Below are positions 1-11,541 of a stretch of 64,000 nucleotides of DNA, in pieces. Each line of letters starts with the position of its first letter. The stretch's first letter is position 1. Source of the DNA: Amblyornis subalaris (taxonomy: Eukaryota > Chordata > Aves > Passeriformes > Ptilonorhynchidae); assembly GCA_018881555.1 (NCBI GenBank), contig JACAXG010000071.1:1276464-1340463 (forward strand), read 5' to 3'. Under the pieces are notes generated by a model. It searched no databases, was not told the origin of the DNA, and was given only the letters and a program-made list of their open reading frames with translations. Both the position numbers and the translations under genes were made by a program.

Positions 1-432
1 AATTCTGCAGTGTTCAAAACTGAACTACCCGTTGACATCTCTGGCAGCTTCAGTCCAAAATCTGGGAACATCCGAGAACAGTGAACACAGAGTAACCTCA
101 AGCCAGTGTTAGTTTGGTGGCTCAGTAACTACTGGTCAGTGTGATTATTTTTTTTAATATTTTATTTTTTTAAGGAAGACTACAGGATCTTTTTGCATTA
201 GGAACTGATAAAGGCCCGAGAGCAGTGTCAGCCCTGCGAGTAAAACCACCTTGTAGTGACCAGTTCGGGTGTTTCGTTGTTTGGTCGTCGCAAACTGGGA
301 CTTTGCAGGAGGAAAAAACCACAAACACAAAACCACACAGTTGTAGTCTCGTATAAATATTGGAGTTTTCTGTCTACCTGGAGTTCCTGTCAGAGTGGAT
401 TGGGATGAATGCATGCATTTGTTACCTGTCCA

Positions 433-440
433 TGTAGATA
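433..440 (+). promoter_or_regulatory. Pumilio-binding-type octamer in the putative 3' UTR
   Basis: TGTAGATA matches the known UGUANAUA recognition element of PUF proteins on the inferred sense strand. It lies about 20 bases before an AU-rich TTTATTTATTTT element (459-472). The match is visible; binding is inferred and depends on the region being transcribed. Confidence 0.4.
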
Positions 441-928
441 TGAATGGTCTGGAGATACTTTATTTATTTTTAGGTTTGGGGAGGGGAGGGATTAAATTAT
501 AAAGGACCAGGAACAGTAGAAATACCTTAAAAATCCAGCTCCGTTCCACTGTAGGGTTATTTATCTACAGACCTCTCACTCTTCTGACCTGGAAATCAAA
601 AGTGAAGTTCACAACAATCAAAGTCTGGGAAGGGAAGCGTGTTCTGGTAAGGATATCTTGTATTTTAAGGAATTCTCCCCTGCGTTTTTAGCCTGGTTAA
701 AGCAAGGAATGGCAGGTGTTTAATGAAGGATAACACTACCTAAGGGAGAAGAGTGAGAGGGAGGTAGNGAGGAAAAATACTTTAAAGCCCAATGTCAGGG
801 CAAGTGGAAAGTGGTAAATTAATCTATTGTAGAGCTATGATTGAAATATATTTCCAGTAAATTTAGTGATGCTAGAAAAGTATTTACTGAAAGCCAAGTC
901 GCCCTTTAATTCTGGGCAGGCTCGTCCA

Positions 929-936
929 TGTACATA
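929..936 (+). promoter_or_regulatory. Second Pumilio-binding-type octamer in the putative 3' UTR
   Basis: TGTACATA is an exact UGUANAUA match on the + strand. Two exact octamers within 500 bases on the same strand are compatible with Pumilio control of the message, but an AT-rich stretch of this length could also produce them by chance. Confidence 0.4.
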
Positions 937-1223
937 TCCAAAAATATGGTTTTTGTTTACACTAAATCAGTCACAAATCTGGTGTATTTTTTCTGACTAT
1001 AGGAATATTATTTCAAAGAAATAATTTTTAAAAATTATATCATTAAATTAGTACTTGAAGTTACACCACTGTGGTGGCAAAGTTACTTTGTTTAGTGAAA
1101 TGATCGCCATTGGGAAGGTTAATGGCTAATTGAAGTATTTTTATGACTCCTTCATTCCAGGCTCCAAGGGGTTCCTATTCCAGCCCCATTCCCTCATTTC
1201 TGGGGGTGCACTGGGCAGCAGGA

Positions 1224-1257
1224 GGGGGCCGGGGTCGGGCACTTGGATCGGGCTGGG
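1224..1257 (+). other. G-rich patch with G-quadruplex potential inside the AT-rich 3' UTR
   Basis: Within about 35 bases the + strand has G runs of 5, 4, 3, 3 and 3 separated by loops of 2 to about 9 bases. This gives four or more runs of at least three G, enough for a quadruplex in DNA or in the sense RNA. It lies in a GC-rich patch (about 1190-1275) that stands out from the AT-rich flanks. Confidence 0.45.
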
Positions 1258-1406
1258 TGACCCCTCCCCTGGCTGTGGAGAAAAACTACCAAGTTTAGAG
1301 TTCTTCCAAAAGACTTTCATGTTCTGGTTAAAAAAAATGAAATTCTATGATTTTAAAAAGTATTTTTCTTGAGATAATGTAACATTTAAAACAAATTATA
1401 TAAAAT

Positions 1407-1412
1407 AATAAA
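1407..1412 (+). terminator. Internal AATAAA polyadenylation hexamer
   Basis: AATAAA is followed within a few bases by a genomic A run (about 1415-1426). It could serve as a proximal polyadenylation signal. The A run could also cause false internal priming in cDNA, so reads ending here should be treated with care. Confidence 0.35.
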
Positions 1413-1974
1413 AGAAAAAAAAAAAAGAATTGCTTGTGTAATGAGAAGGTGAAGGCAGGGGAGGAACCTGTAAATGGATTATTTCCTTCCCTGCTCCACC
1501 CCTCCGTGTGGGTGTCCTCTTTGCAATGTATAGGTTAAAAAAATCTGATATCAAACCATTTGTATCTAATGTGTACAGTGTAAAATTGACTTTAAAAATA
1601 TTGCAGTACTATTTTTTCTTAATCAGAAAAGAAAATTCTCAAGGCCTTTTGAAGAGCATAAAAAGATGAAGATTGTAAACTTGTATAAAAAAATTTAACT
1701 TGGGGAGGAAAAAAATGTAAAGTAGACATTTGTAATCTTTTACCATTTGGGGGTTATTTGTTCCCAGGATTCATCTGAACTTTGGATTATTATTTTGCTT
1801 ATTGTTTTTAAATGGGCCGTTTTTATCCAGGGGCGTTTCTTCCCCACAAACCTGGTTCTAAGCAAAAATTAGAATTAAAAAAAGGGCAGCAAGGAGTAGT
1901 TTTCATCTGGTGTCTTTTATTTAATTTTTTTAAGTTAAGAGAAGCTGGTGACATATTTATACGTTTTTGTGCAA

Positions 1975-1980
1975 AATAAA
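1975..1980 (+). terminator. Internal AATAAA polyadenylation hexamer
   Basis: Exact AATAAA on the inferred sense strand. It could give a shorter 3' UTR isoform. No strong GU-rich element follows directly, so it is weaker than the signal at 2566. Confidence 0.3.
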
Positions 1981-2484
1981 TGAATGGCAATAGATTTTAA
2001 AGAAAAATCTTATGTACTTCAGTGTGAAAAGTTCTGTATAATATTTCCCTTAAATATGCATTATTTTACTTGTGAGTTTTTTACTGAATTAATCTGAAAT
2101 GTACAAGCCCTGGCTTTCCTACAGAGTGAAGAAAGTTATTTTATTTTTTTTTTTTATTTCTAACTTTGGAAAATCATGCCTAAATCAGAATTATTATTAC
2201 AGTTGTTTGAGCTAAAGGGAGCGGGAGGGTGGGGAATGTCCAGCATGCTTGTATGTATATTTCAGAACCTTTTTTAAATGTAAAAGCTGTACATTTCTGG
2301 GGAGTTCTGAATTTCTTTTTGTTTTCTTTTTTTTTTTTTTCTCTGAGCATTTTGCAGTGAGCTTCTTTTATATATAGCCGACAATTTGAAAGAAAACAAA
2401 AAAAAATGTGAAGTTCATTTTAAATCTACAGTATATCGCTGGTACAATACACTAAAAAAGACTTTGATAAAAAGAAACAATAAT

Positions 2485-2610
2485 AATAAAAGACCTCCAT
2501 TTTAAATGTCATTCATATATACCTTGTGGATGAGAGCTATATACTTTTACACACTTTTTTAGATGAATAAATTATTGAATTACTGAAACTGTTTGTGGAG
2601 TTTTATTCGT
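2485..2610 (+). terminator. Likely distal polyadenylation region (hexamers at 2485 and 2566 plus GU-rich downstream element)
   Basis: AATAAA occurs at 2485-2490 and again at 2566-2571. The second is followed after about 20 bases by a G- and T-rich stretch (about 2590-2616, containing GTTTGTGGAG and TTCGTGTATTG), the expected layout of a metazoan cleavage site with its downstream element. Cleavage would fall near 2585-2592. The sequence turns from AT-rich to GC-rich immediately afterwards, which supports a real transcript boundary. Confidence 0.6.
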
Positions 2611-3256
2611 GTATTGAACTGTGAGGTTTTGGCATGGCCAGGGAAGGAGGGTTTGCCTTGCCAGGTGCAGATCCAGGGATGTGAACGGAACTGAAATGAA
2701 ATGTTTCAAACCATGGCTGTTGTGAGGAAACTGGGTGAGAAGGGCATCATCACTGATGCCAAGGATGGAAAATCCTGCCAGAGGGGTGGGTGGGAGCAGC
2801 CTGGGATAATCCAATGCCACGGGAGCAGTGGCTGCTGTCCATGGGCAACTCCAAGCACAGGAGCTCCATCAATGACAGATGAACTTCTCCGTGTGCAGCA
2901 GGTAAGTCTCCAACAGGAGCTGGCAGTGGCAGGTCAGGCCTGTCCCCTCTCCCTGCACAGGGACAGGGTCAGGGTGGCTGCAGGACAGCCCTGGATGAGA
3001 GGGAATATGGAACCAGACCCAGTGCCCGGGGCTTCCCAGAGGAGCTGCAGAATCCCCATCCCAGAGGAGCTGGACTCCATGATCCCAGCTCAGGATACTC
3101 TGGGAGTCTGAGATAATTGTAAATTCTGGGATAATTGTACCTGCTGTGGGCAGGGCTGAGTGGGACTGTTGGACCCCAGGAGGTCTCTTCAGAGTGAGAC
3201 ACTGTGGGTTTAGCAGGGTCGTTCCCAAACACAGACGTGCCACAATAACATTTAAT
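2590..3256. other. GC-richer unique sequence between the putative gene end and a minisatellite
   Basis: This block is richer in G and C than the preceding UTR. An open + strand frame of 136 codons (2701-3111) overlaps minus-strand frames, shows no recognisable domain, and has a composition (Gly, Pro, Ser, Gln, Trp) of the kind random GC-rich DNA gives. I do not call it a gene. No mobile element was recognised. Confidence 0.5.
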
Positions 3257-3722
3257 GAACAGCTGTGGCCATCCCAGGATGTGTGTGGGGGTTGGAGCCA
3301 GCTGTGGCCATCCTGGGATATGGGCAGATTGGAGCCAGCTGTGGCCAGCCTGGGATGTGGGGAGGGACCCAGCTGTGCCAGCCTGGGATGTGGGGTTTGG
3401 AGGAGCCAGCTGTGCCATCTCGGAATGGGGGTGGGGGGTTGGAGCCAGCTGTGCCAGCCTGGGATGTGGATTAGGGTTGGAACCAGCTGTGCCATCCTGA
3501 GATGTGTGGAGGGGATGGAACCAGCTGTGCCATTCTGGGATGTGGGGGTGTTGGAGCCAGCTGTGCCATCCCAGATGTGAGGTGGATGGAGCCAGCTGTG
3601 CCATCCCGGATGTGAGGTGGATGGAGCCAGCTGTGCCAGCCTGGGATGTGGAAGGGATGGAACCAGCTGTGCCAGCCTGGGATGTGGAAGGGATGGAACC
3701 AGCTGTGGCCATCCCAGGCTGC
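3257..3722 (+). repeat. Minisatellite, 13 imperfect copies of a roughly 36-bp unit
   Basis: The core CCAGCTGTG(G)CCA is repeated 13 times by my count, each followed by a variant of CCTGGGATGTGG and a G-rich spacer. Units vary from about 34 to 39 bp. The last copies (about 3590-3715) are the most alike, suggesting recent expansion at that end. The unit contains CAGCTG, an E-box. Open frames run through it on both strands, including 208 and 247 codons on the minus strand, with repeated His-Ser-Trp-Leu or Ala-Gly-Ser peptides. They are a consequence of the repeat and not evidence of a gene. Confidence 0.9.
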
Positions 3723-5100
3723 AGGGACAGCCCCTGTTGCAGCAGTGTTGGCTGGCAAAAGGGGATGGGGGAGTTCTGCAGACCCCAAATGTTTCAGATC
3801 TGACCTTCGTGGCTCACTCCCTTGCCAAGTATCCTGAAAGAACTCCTTTTCCATGACAGCTGGAACCCACACGAGCAGCCAGTGACAGGAATTGCTGCTC
3901 CTTTCCATGGCTGTTTAGTGGCCATTTGGGATTTCCTCAGTAGTTGTTAATTCTGGTCTATTTGAATTTTGGAGCATCTTATTTTTGAACTTAGATAGTT
4001 ACAAAAATAGTCTCTAAGATTTTGCTTTTTGTTTTTTTAAACTTTCAAGCTTGTATCTTTTAGTTCACTGTACTATTGGTGAATTATGGTACTAAAGGAC
4101 CCTGTTCCATTACCCTGTTCAAGTTTGTACAGAACAGTTACCCTTTGGTCTTCCCCAATGAGAGCTGGCAGTACCTGGAATTACTACACAGCAATATTTG
4201 TTACGTGGAGATCACTTTGTGGCTAATTCCTTGGCCTTAAAGGCAAAACCTACCAATTAAATGTTCTGTTCCATGAGAACTGTTAGGAAGAACTGAATGA
4301 AAACACTAAAATCTCAGTTGATTTGTAACAATAATGGAATATTTATGACAAATAGGTACAGCACTGTGGTGATGGTCTTGGCTCTTTAATTCCAATAAAG
4401 AAAACGTTTTTAAAGCTTAGGCTAACATTAAACTACTTTTCCTTTCCCAACTGCCATCTCTATTTTTGATAAAATGTCATGGGGCCACCTGAAAGCTATT
4501 TCAGCACATGTAGAAATCATCAGAAATTGTGAAGTAAACATGAAGTTTATGGTCAGCCTCTCACCATTTACAGTGGAAATGGAAACAGCCCTGGATCCCC
4601 AAACAGGAAGTCCTTGGTCTTTAACAACAAAGCAAGATTTAGAAAATTACGCAGCTTCCACTTCCCTATTTTGAAACTGAGCCTTAACCCTTGGACAAAT
4701 GTTTATGTGGGCAGCCCCTGGTTTGTGCTTCACTAGCTGTTCCCCCACCAGGTGTCAAAGCAGCGATCCCACGACACATCCCAGGGGATATGGAAACCTC
4801 AGGCTGTTTGACGGAAACCTGAAATACTCTGCAGAGGCCTGAAAGAAGATGGCCCCGGTTTCTGTGCGAGGCCAGCTGGGAATTCAGGCTGCCCTGAGCT
4901 GTCAGTGCTGAGATCCCCCGGGAGCTCTGCTCCGGGCAGGGCCGGCTCCGGTCCGAGCCGTTCCGTGCGCAGGAGCTCCTGCTTTGCTGCCACACCGTGC
5001 CCTGTCAGCCACTGCCGCCATGGACAAGCATACCCAGGATAGCTTATATTGATTAAAAACATACAGCACATGCTCCTTTATCCGATAAACACCAGCTTTT
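3723..5100. other. Unique sequence, AT-rich then a small CpG-rich patch
   Basis: Positions 3900-4460 are AT-rich and UTR-like, with an AATAAA at 4394-4399 but no clear GU-rich element after it, so a longer isoform of the upstream transcript is possible but unsupported. Positions about 4880-5000 hold a short run of CpG dinucleotides. A strong Kozak context (GCCGCCATGG near 5016) opens a frame of only ten codons. No gene or mobile element is recognised. Confidence 0.45.
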
Positions 5101-8100
5101 TGCCTGTAAGAGCTGCTTATTGAAACCTTCCAGAATTACAGTTAAAAAGCAGCTTAGCACGAGGGCCCCTTTGCAGCAAACCAGCAGGNCATGGCACTGC
5201 TGGGGACTCTCCCTACAATATCTTTTTCACTGGCTCCCTCTGGTTGCTCCACAGGCTCTGGTCCAATTCCATTGCCACTCACCTGGCTCTGAGGACACTA
5301 CAGTAGCCTCTGCTATGGACACCTTCTCCATCCCCAAAGNGCTTTTTTCAGTTCTTAACCACCCCCTGGTACCCAGCCACCTCCTCTGCCTTCACATCCC
5401 TGGAATGGGGGTTCTTTCCTACTGCACACGCACGTTTTGCTGTTGGACAGACGTTTCATTTCAGGAATACCTGCTCCTGCAGGATCTTTGTCATCCACCC
5501 AGCAACACCAGCTCCTCTCCAGGCAGTGATGCTCACTCCAGCTGGGCCCTTTTAAAAGACACAGCCAGGCCAGCAGGGAACTGCTGCAGCCCACGTGGCA
5601 ACCAGGGCAGGCCTAGGGCCTTCCCAAGGGGAATTTATTTTCCTTACACAGTAAATTAGACATATGTTTAAAAAACTCCTACCAGCCTGACACTCTCTTT
5701 GTTTTTATTTAAGTATTTTGCCATTGGGAAAATGTCAGCCTGGTATAAATCTAAGAACAAACTACATCCTCAAATGCACTGCTGCTACCGCCAGTGTTTG
5801 GAGAGCTTTCTGCCAACAGATTTGATATGCAGAACCCCCATTAAAAAAGGATTACACACACAGAGCCCTGCAGAAAAAAACTCACGGGTTCCTGCAATTC
5901 TGTAAAACACAATCACACAGACGAAAATAAAAGCAAAACCACTGAAAACCAACCAAAAAACCCCACAAAAAACTCAGAAAAGCTTTTTTACCTTTGCATT
6001 TGGGTGAATACTGTAAGAAGACTTTTTAAGCCAACCTTATTTTAGTTATCTGTGATTTCCTGCAGTCAGTGACAGCTGTAACACGTCACATTAATCACAT
6101 CTGTGACATTNTCTGTGTGGGGTTGTCTGTAAGAAAAACTGCACGTCACATCCTTGGTCTTCCAGCAGGGGTCACGTTTTGATGGCAAATGAAACTCCAG
6201 CTTCTCCCTAGACCGGGCTTTAAAAAACCAAATTAAACCGCACAGTTACAGAGCTGGATCATTAAAGGTCAACCACGCGAGCAGGTGTGGGTTCATTGGT
6301 CAAAGTGCTCCACCCCACTTGTAATCAGTCTCGGTGGTAATTTCATTAGTGCCTGGGGAAAAGACAGGNCGGGAGAGGCAGGTGATGGGGCAGGGTGCGC
6401 ATGGCAGGGCAGGGAGCTCTTAATCCCAGCAGGGTAATGGCCCATGGAAGTGCTAAAGGGACGGTGCTGTGAGCAGCTCCGCCAGCTGCTGGCTTGAGCA
6501 ACATTTCAGTTAAAAGTAACTGCCCTTGGATTTCTTTCCCCCTGTTAGGCTGGAGAGTGTGGGGAAGGATTCTGCTGCAATGCCACCACTGCTGCACCCA
6601 CAGAGTGTGCAGGGACGGGCAGGGGACAGCCAGGGGACCTGCACGGGCCCAAGGTGACCTTAGCCGTAAGTAATAGGGAGCCCAAGTGCAAAACAACTCG
6701 TACCTCACAGCAGGCCTGTCCCACCAAGGGCCCTGTTGTTCTCCATGGCAGCAGAGTGACACAGGGACAGAGGACACCCCTCCTTTGCTGCAGGAGATTC
6801 CCCTCATCAATTGTTTGCCCTTCTCTTTGCACTTTGTGTTGCTGATTTGTTTTTTGATGTTGGGCCTTTTCGCTAAAGAAATGTGGCTTTTATTTAAAAG
6901 ATGTATCCCACACAAGTGAACATCCCTTTCCACAATACATAACCTTCCCTCCTTGGACAGAAGCCAAGAGAATGTAGATACTCATTTTCCCAAAATCTCT
7001 CTGCTTTTATGTTATTAAGGCAACTTGTATGACTACCCTGTCCATCCTGGAAACACAAACTCTTTGCTGTGGTCTACAGATTCTTGATCAGGGAGGTGAC
7101 CTCTGCTACACATGCAAGACTCTGATATGCAGCATCCTCCGCCCCCATTCCCTTTTCCTTTGGACACCTGGAGACGGCAGCCCAGGGTACCTGTGGAGGT
7201 GAGGGGCACTGGCACTAAGTGTTAATGCATAAGCTCAGTGTGCCTGAGGCCAGCACTCATGGAATGGAACTGCTGTTCCAGGTTTCTGTGCAACTACTGC
7301 CCACCCCTTCAGCCTCCTGAGCTATGGGTTTGCAGTTATTAGGTGTGCAGTTAATCAGAAGAACTGCTCCAGATTTAATAAGCAAGTAAGGAAGGCACAC
7401 TAAAGGGACTGGGTGGAGAGGAAAGATCTAAGCTCTAATTCTAAAAGCTGCCCAAACTGATGTGGAATTTGGGGCAAACTGTTGGCTTTGCTACTCCTTG
7501 TCTGTGTAACAATCAATGACACTGGCACACTGGAGCTCTGGTTCATTGNAAGTGAAAGGCTCTCAGGCAGCACAATGCAGAGTGTTACTTTGCAAACTTT
7601 AGTCACGATGATATAAANTTATTCAGGATAATGAAAACTAAAGCTTCCTGCAAAGACTTAAAGACCCCAGAATGCTGTGGAACTGGCCAACAAAATATCA
7701 GAAGGAATTCACAGTAAGACACACACAAAAAAATTAAAAATTATGCCAAACACATAGATGTGGAATTGCCTCTAAACTAGGATACACGGTGCTAAGACAT
7801 CCCTAGGTAAATTTATCCTAAGATAAACTAGGATGTAACATTAAAAAGATGTCATAGTCACTGTAGGTACTTCCATTAATAAAAGTAGAACAATGCCTTT
7901 GAAAAATTAACTATGAGGACATAAATAGAGAGAAAAAGAGTAAACCAGGAATCACAGTCAAGCCGCTGTACACACACAATTTTCCTTTACCTTCAACCCT
8001 GGAAGTTCCTGGGTCCGTCCAGTGTAACAGAAATGGTGTCACAGAGCTGCAGAGGTACAGAGAAGGATAACGAACATGAGGAGGTGAATGCCCATAATAC

Positions 8101-9207
8101 AAAAGAAAGATTAAACAGATCAGGATCATTCACTTCACAACCAAAGAAGTGGGATGTCCGAGCCAAAAATGACCACGGCAGGAGAGTGGTGATGNCCCGA
8201 GCCGTGTGCGGGTCCCAGAGCACGGCAGGCCCCGTGGGGGAGGTGGATGGAGGTGGAGGGAGAGCTGCAGCCTCCCCTCCGTGGGGATGTGCCTGAGCCT
8301 TCCCTCAGCTCCCCTGCCCTGGGCCACCTCGCAGCTCCCTATGGCAAATGCCCTCCAGATCCCACGGGATCATCACTCACACACCACCTGGCACCTTTCA
8401 AAAAATGGCTTCATCCCGGGCCCCGATTCAAGGCAGAGGCTCGGGAAATGCCGAGATCCGTCGGTGCTTCGTTCGGCTGGGAACAGGCAGCGGCTGCACC
8501 TTCACTTCCCTGTTCCAGGTGCTCCGATGGCTCCTCTGCCTGCACTACAGGTAAAAGTGCCGGGTCTACATCAGGTTTTTATTAAAGAACTCCTCTCCTC
8601 ATTCCCAACCCAGCATGTCTGAGGAGCTTGGCTGAAATTTTAGCATCGTTAACACCCCATCAATGCTGTGTGAAACATGCCTGTAGGCCAANGCTGGGGA
8701 AGTATCCATCTGGAATCCATCCCTGGCATGGATCAAAGTCGCATGAGAGCCTGCCCCTGGACATTCTGGTGACTCTGCTGTGGGGAGAGGAGGCTGCAGG
8801 AGTCCTAAGCACTTGAGATATCTGATCAGGTCTAGCTGTGCNTAGCCCAAACTCTGTCCATGAATTATGCTCCTCTTTGACCAGAAGGAGCCAGGTGAAC
8901 CCTCACTGCTTTGCAAGATGAAACAAAGCTGAAGCTGCCAGCAAGGAGCAAGTGCCAGCTGAAGGGGAAAATTCTGAACTCCTGTGGTTAAACTGAGGAG
9001 GAGGCCAAAGAGCAGACATTCAGCAGCTGGCTGAACTAAGGAGCAAACCAGTGCGGAGACGGGACAGGGAAAGGAGATATTCCTACACGAAGGGTCTCCT
9101 CTCATACTTTGTGTCAAGGCAACAGAGAAAGAACTATAAAACCTAGAACAATTTTTTTGGAGCCCCATGTCCTGCTTGACTGGTAAAAAATGCAGGCCAT
9201 GAATGTG
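5101..9207. other. Intergenic sequence without recognisable genes
   Basis: Mixed-composition unique DNA. Open frames such as 5120-5659 (+) and 6346-6933 (-) contain N codons, resemble no family I know and overlap other frames. The 229-codon minus frame at 8599-9288 also lacks recognisable domains. A GC-rich patch with several CpGs lies at about 8190-8480. A CTCF-like core sits at 6160-6175. No transposon was recognised. Confidence 0.5.
6160..6175 (+). promoter_or_regulatory. CTCF-like core motif candidate
   Basis: TTCCAGCAGGGGTCAC resembles the core CCASNAGRKGGC of the vertebrate insulator protein CTCF, with CCAGCAGGGG intact and the last bases diverged. Single motif matches are common by chance, so this is a candidate only. 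Confidence 0.3.
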
Positions 9208-9225
9208 AGGGATGTGCACATCCCT
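9208..9225. repeat. Perfect 18-bp palindrome
   Basis: AGGGATGTGCACATCCCT reads identically on both strands, with no mismatch and no spacer. The flanking bases (G before, A after) end the symmetry. It lies in otherwise ordinary sequence. It could be a dimeric protein-binding site or a chance palindrome. Confidence 0.7.
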
Positions 9226-11112
9226 AACATACATCTGCGCCCAGGCATCCAGGGCGTACACAAAGGTGACCAGGCACAGTGGTCCCACTGGGAACAGAGC
9301 TGCTGTGCCCAGTTTTCCTTGTTGTTCAGATTCTGGACTTCTCCAAAGGTGTGGGATTTCCGCTGGCCAAAGCAGCGCAGAGGAAGGGAGTATTGTTTAG
9401 GATAGAGCCCGATAGGTTCCCACACAGCAAGCTGGCTGAAGGCTAAATTATCTGCTTCAGAGCAGTGAAGGATTGATATGCTTGAACTCTGTAAGGTTGG
9501 AATTACTCAAACACCTCCTCTGACTTCAAGACTTTGGAAGTAAATCAGAAGGGGGCTGATTAATGCCAAGCTCACNCCCTGCTCCCCCTAAAGGCTCAAG
9601 AATTCAGGCATGGCATCTTTGATCCAAGAGAAGACCTTGCAGTTGTATCTGTTGTGCCTGTCTCTCAACAAATGGACTCCTTTTCCCAGGGATTTTAACT
9701 CTGGCAGCACTTGGCCCTCAACACATATCAGTTGATGTATAGTGCTTGTCTGGACACATTTGGACCAGTCCTGATTCTCTGTCCCTTTCTTCTCTCCCCT
9801 TCTTTCCAAATAGCCATCCATGACTGTTTACTTTGGCACGCCTGCAAAAAAAAATAGTCTCAATGAAAAGGAAAAATCCATTAGGAAAAGGCAGCTGAGT
9901 GCTAAAAGGCCCCTAATCAGTAGAAAGTTTAAAGAGCACCGCTCGGAGAGAGGCTGCGGTGCCTTTCCAACACCTCCCCAGCAATGTGTGAGGCTATGAC
10001 ATGTCAGAGTGAAGCCCCAAACACAGGCACGGTGCCAGAGGAGCTGTTTCCTTAGGGCTGAGGAGAGCCTGTGTCCGGGTGGGTGGTGGGGAGGGAGCTG
10101 CTGATGGAGAAACAGCGGCACCACAGCAAATAACTGCAACCAAATTGGTAAAAGTTCACCCAACTGGTTCCAGCCTCTGCTATTCCCTGCCAAAGGAGGA
10201 GTGGGAGGGTTGATCCGCAGCTCAGGATTACACCTTGACCAAAGCAGAAACTTGGGGTTTAAGGGCCGGTGCGGGTCCAGCTAAGGGGATCTCAGCAGAG
10301 CCAGCTGGGGCAGAAAAGCAGTGCTAGAAAAGGATCTGCTGCTGGAGAGAAAGAAATGCCCTCAAAATGTCTTGTTGTCTGAAACACTAAATTCAGCCAA
10401 GAGCTGAATGTAGCTCAAGCTAAAACGCAGTTGCCCAAAACCATCTCTTAGCTATGGATCCCAGCTGAGAAATGACTGCTCACTTCAGCTGTATGGGGTA
10501 GCTAATGCTCCAGGCTGGGTGGATTTACTTGCTTTGGGTTGCAAATATTTCAAACAACCATCATCTAACATTTCACAACTTCACCAAATTACAGATTTCA
10601 AAGCATCACAAAGAAGTCAACAAACCACTCCTTTCAGTTCCCCTACGAAGAAGAAAGTTGCATGTTTTTCTTTCAGGGAGCAATCAAAATATTTGTAATG
10701 AATCTGCTGCTCTATGAACTGTGTTTTTAAAGCTTGATAGAAACAATCAGGCTCGGGTTTAGTTCCTTCTCCTTCATCTTCTGGGGTTTTTAATATGGTG
10801 TGTAAGGGACCTCAGGCACACTTTAGCAGGTCTGTGCCACTAAAGAATGTGCACGTGGCTACTTTCTGTCACCTAAGGTATGTAGACCCCTCCACTCTAT
10901 AGAAAATTCTAAGGCCTAAAAAAATCTCAATCATTGAAATTATGTTGGGCTACATAACAAGCCATACAAGAGATAGAAGTCCCATTAGATAAGAGTCTCA
11001 AAGTCCGGGGTTGTTCTGAACAGGACAAATATGCTTCCTCCTTTGATTTATTTGGAAACTTTCAAATTCAATAAAGGAAAATTAGAAGTCCTTATTGTTC
11101 TGGATATTCCAG
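9226..11112. other. Intergenic sequence without recognisable genes
   Basis: Unique DNA with no convincing frame; the longest minus-strand frame is 121 codons at 9828-10193. No repeat family was recognised until the CR1 copy that begins near 11113. Confidence 0.5.
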
Positions 11113-11541
11113 AGGACGGCCATGAAGATTATCAGAGGGCTGGAGCACATCTCCTGTGAAGACTGAGAGAGCTGGGGGTGTTCAGCCTGGAGAAGAGAAG
11201 GCTCCAGGGACACCTTAGAGCCCCTTCCAGTGGCTAAAGAGGCTCCAGAAGAGCTGGAGAGGGACTTGAGAGGAGGGCTTGGAGTGCTAGGACAAGGGGG
11301 AATGGCTTCCCACTGACAGAGGGCAGGGTTAGATTGTGTAGGAATTCTTGGCTATGAGGGTGGTAAGGCCCTGGCACAGGTTGCCCAGAGAAGCTGTGGC
11401 TGCCCCTGGATCCCCGGAAGTGTCCAAGGCCAGGTTGGATGGGGCCTGGAGCAACCTGAGATAGTGGAAGGTGTCCCTGCCCATGGCAGGGGTGGAATAG
11501 GATGTCCTTTGAGGTCCNTTCCAACCCAAACCAGTCTGTGA
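11113..11541 (+). mobile_element. CR1 LINE, 5'-truncated copy, plus orientation
   Basis: The text follows the 3' part of the avian CR1 consensus as I know it. It starts at a segment like CATGAAGATTATCAGAGGGC, passes TTCAGCCTGGAGAAGAGAAG and GGTTGCCCAGAGAAGCTGTG, and ends in AGGTCCNTTCCAACCCAAAC and a degenerate TGTGATTC tail. This is the end of the second reading frame plus the 3' UTR of a CR1 retrotransposon, lost at its 5' side as usual. It carries stops and an N and is inactive. The many differences from consensus suggest an old insertion. Confidence 0.92.

Larger units (their letters stand above)
1..2588 (+). other. Probable long 3' untranslated region of an unidentified gene (terminal exon, 5' part outside window)
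   Basis: No frame of useful length is open here on either strand. The stretch is strongly AT-rich with many T and A runs, typical of the long 3' UTRs of vertebrate regulatory genes. On the + strand it has AATAAA hexamers at 1407, 1975, 2485 and 2566, an AU-rich element near 459-472, and Pumilio-type octamers at 433 and 929. Just after the last hexamer there is a GU-rich stretch, and base composition then shifts to GC-rich, which marks a plausible transcript end near 2588. AT-rich DNA also gives polyadenylation-like hexamers on the minus strand by chance, so the orientation is an inference from the combined end signals. The coding part and stop codon would lie before position 1. I could not recognise the parent gene. 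An alternative is AT-rich intergenic DNA. Confidence 0.6.

Noticed and set aside
2869..3712. Long minus-strand open frames of 208 and 247 codons
   Set aside because: They run through the 36-bp minisatellite and translate into short repeated peptides. The repeat, not coding selection, keeps them open, and plus-strand frames are open over the same bases.
5016..5055. Perfect Kozak context GCCGCCATGG
   Set aside because: The frame it opens ends after ten codons, and no donor site or continuation was found.
8599..9288. Minus-strand frame of 229 codons
   Set aside because: It resembles no protein family I know, contains two N codons, overlaps plus-strand frames and the 18-bp palindrome, and has no splice or codon-use support.
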